From an uncultured Bacilli bacterium (GTDB lineage Bacteria > Bacillota_I > Bacilli_A > RF39 > UBA660), in contig CANRAX010000066.1 in NCBI GenBank assembly GCA_947628635.1, positions 1 to 6,520 of the forward strand: 6,520 nt of DNA, read 5' to 3'. The position numbers and the translations under genes are program-made. Of this stretch, positions 6,478 through 6,520 are shown piece by piece. The notes under the pieces are model-generated. The model saw only the letters and a program-made list of their open reading frames with translations. It searched no databases and was not told the origin of the DNA. Positions within the stretch are counted from its first letter, which is position 1, and every line of letters starts with the position of its first letter.

Positions 6478-6520
6478 CTAAATTGATAATATCACATCCT
6501 GTTCTATTTTAAATTTTCTT
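6478..6520 (-). CDS. C-terminal end of an upstream operon gene (partial)
   Basis: Of the three minus-strand frames entering the window, only one stays open past the first few codons. It encodes RKFKIEQDVILSI followed by TAG at 6478-6480. It looks like the tail of a preceding gene; if so, the operon continues beyond the window and the next gene's Shine-Dalgarno site (6491-6500) lies inside this tail, as at the PAP2/HAD junction. Thirteen codons are too few to identify a product. Confidence 0.4.
   Translation of the reverse strand, partial: RKFKIEQDVILSI
6491..6500 (-). promoter_or_regulatory. Near-consensus ribosome binding site AGGATGTGAT before a non-standard start
   Basis: The site differs from AGGAGGTGAT at one base. 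No ATG, GTG or TTG start at suitable distance opens a long frame; the only long frame here offers ATT (four bases after the core) or ATC (seven bases). It suggests that the hypothetical gene begins at 6490 or 6487 rather than at the ATG at 6418, which lacks any such site. Confidence 0.45.

Noticed and set aside
1..6520. CRISPR array, tRNA/rRNA genes or insertion sequence
   Set aside because: No evenly spaced direct repeats, no cloverleaf or rRNA-like sequence, no transposase and no terminal inverted repeats with target duplications were seen on either strand.

Overview
The window is strongly AT-rich, and every supported gene lies on the minus strand, so the biological reading order runs from high to low coordinates. 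All tryptophans are encoded by TGG and the five complete genes end in TAA (four) or TAG (one). Shine-Dalgarno sites are of the AGGAGG type. A phosphoketolase, a Firmicutes-style arylsulfotransferase-like surface protein, a prepilin with a class III signal and sigma-A-like promoters together suggest a low-GC Bacillota (Bacilli-type) bacterium using the standard code, perhaps an uncultured host-associated lineage. The species cannot be named from this window.

Region 1 (about 6520 to 2988) is a tight operon. It starts with the last codons of an upstream gene. Then come an unrecognised helical protein (5912-6418, possibly with a longer N-terminus), a six-helix PAP2 membrane phosphatase (5323-5928), a HAD/Cof-like protein whose catalytic aspartates look degraded (4662-5318), and a membrane-anchored arylsulfotransferase-like propeller that has almost no histidine (3025-4644). 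Junctions are a 17-base overlap, a 4-base gap and a 17-base gap, and a strong intrinsic terminator (2988-3021) closes the unit. Its promoter lies outside the window.

Region 2 (2940 to 582) is a single gene, xfp. It encodes a complete thiamine-diphosphate phosphoketolase with its own -10 box and Shine-Dalgarno site. It would supply acetyl phosphate from xylulose 5-phosphate and/or fructose 6-phosphate.

Region 3 (581 to 320) is intergenic. It holds a weak AT hairpin, a short protein-like frame broken by one in-frame TGA, a small palindrome and a near-consensus promoter.

Region 4 (319 to 1) is the start of a type IV pilin/pseudopilin gene that runs off the window.

The most unusual content is in the operon. 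An intact lipid-phosphate phosphatase sits beside two proteins that keep recognisable enzyme folds but appear to have lost their catalytic residues, together with a protein of unknown family. This looks like an envelope-associated set in which two former enzymes may act as binding or scaffold proteins. That role is inference.
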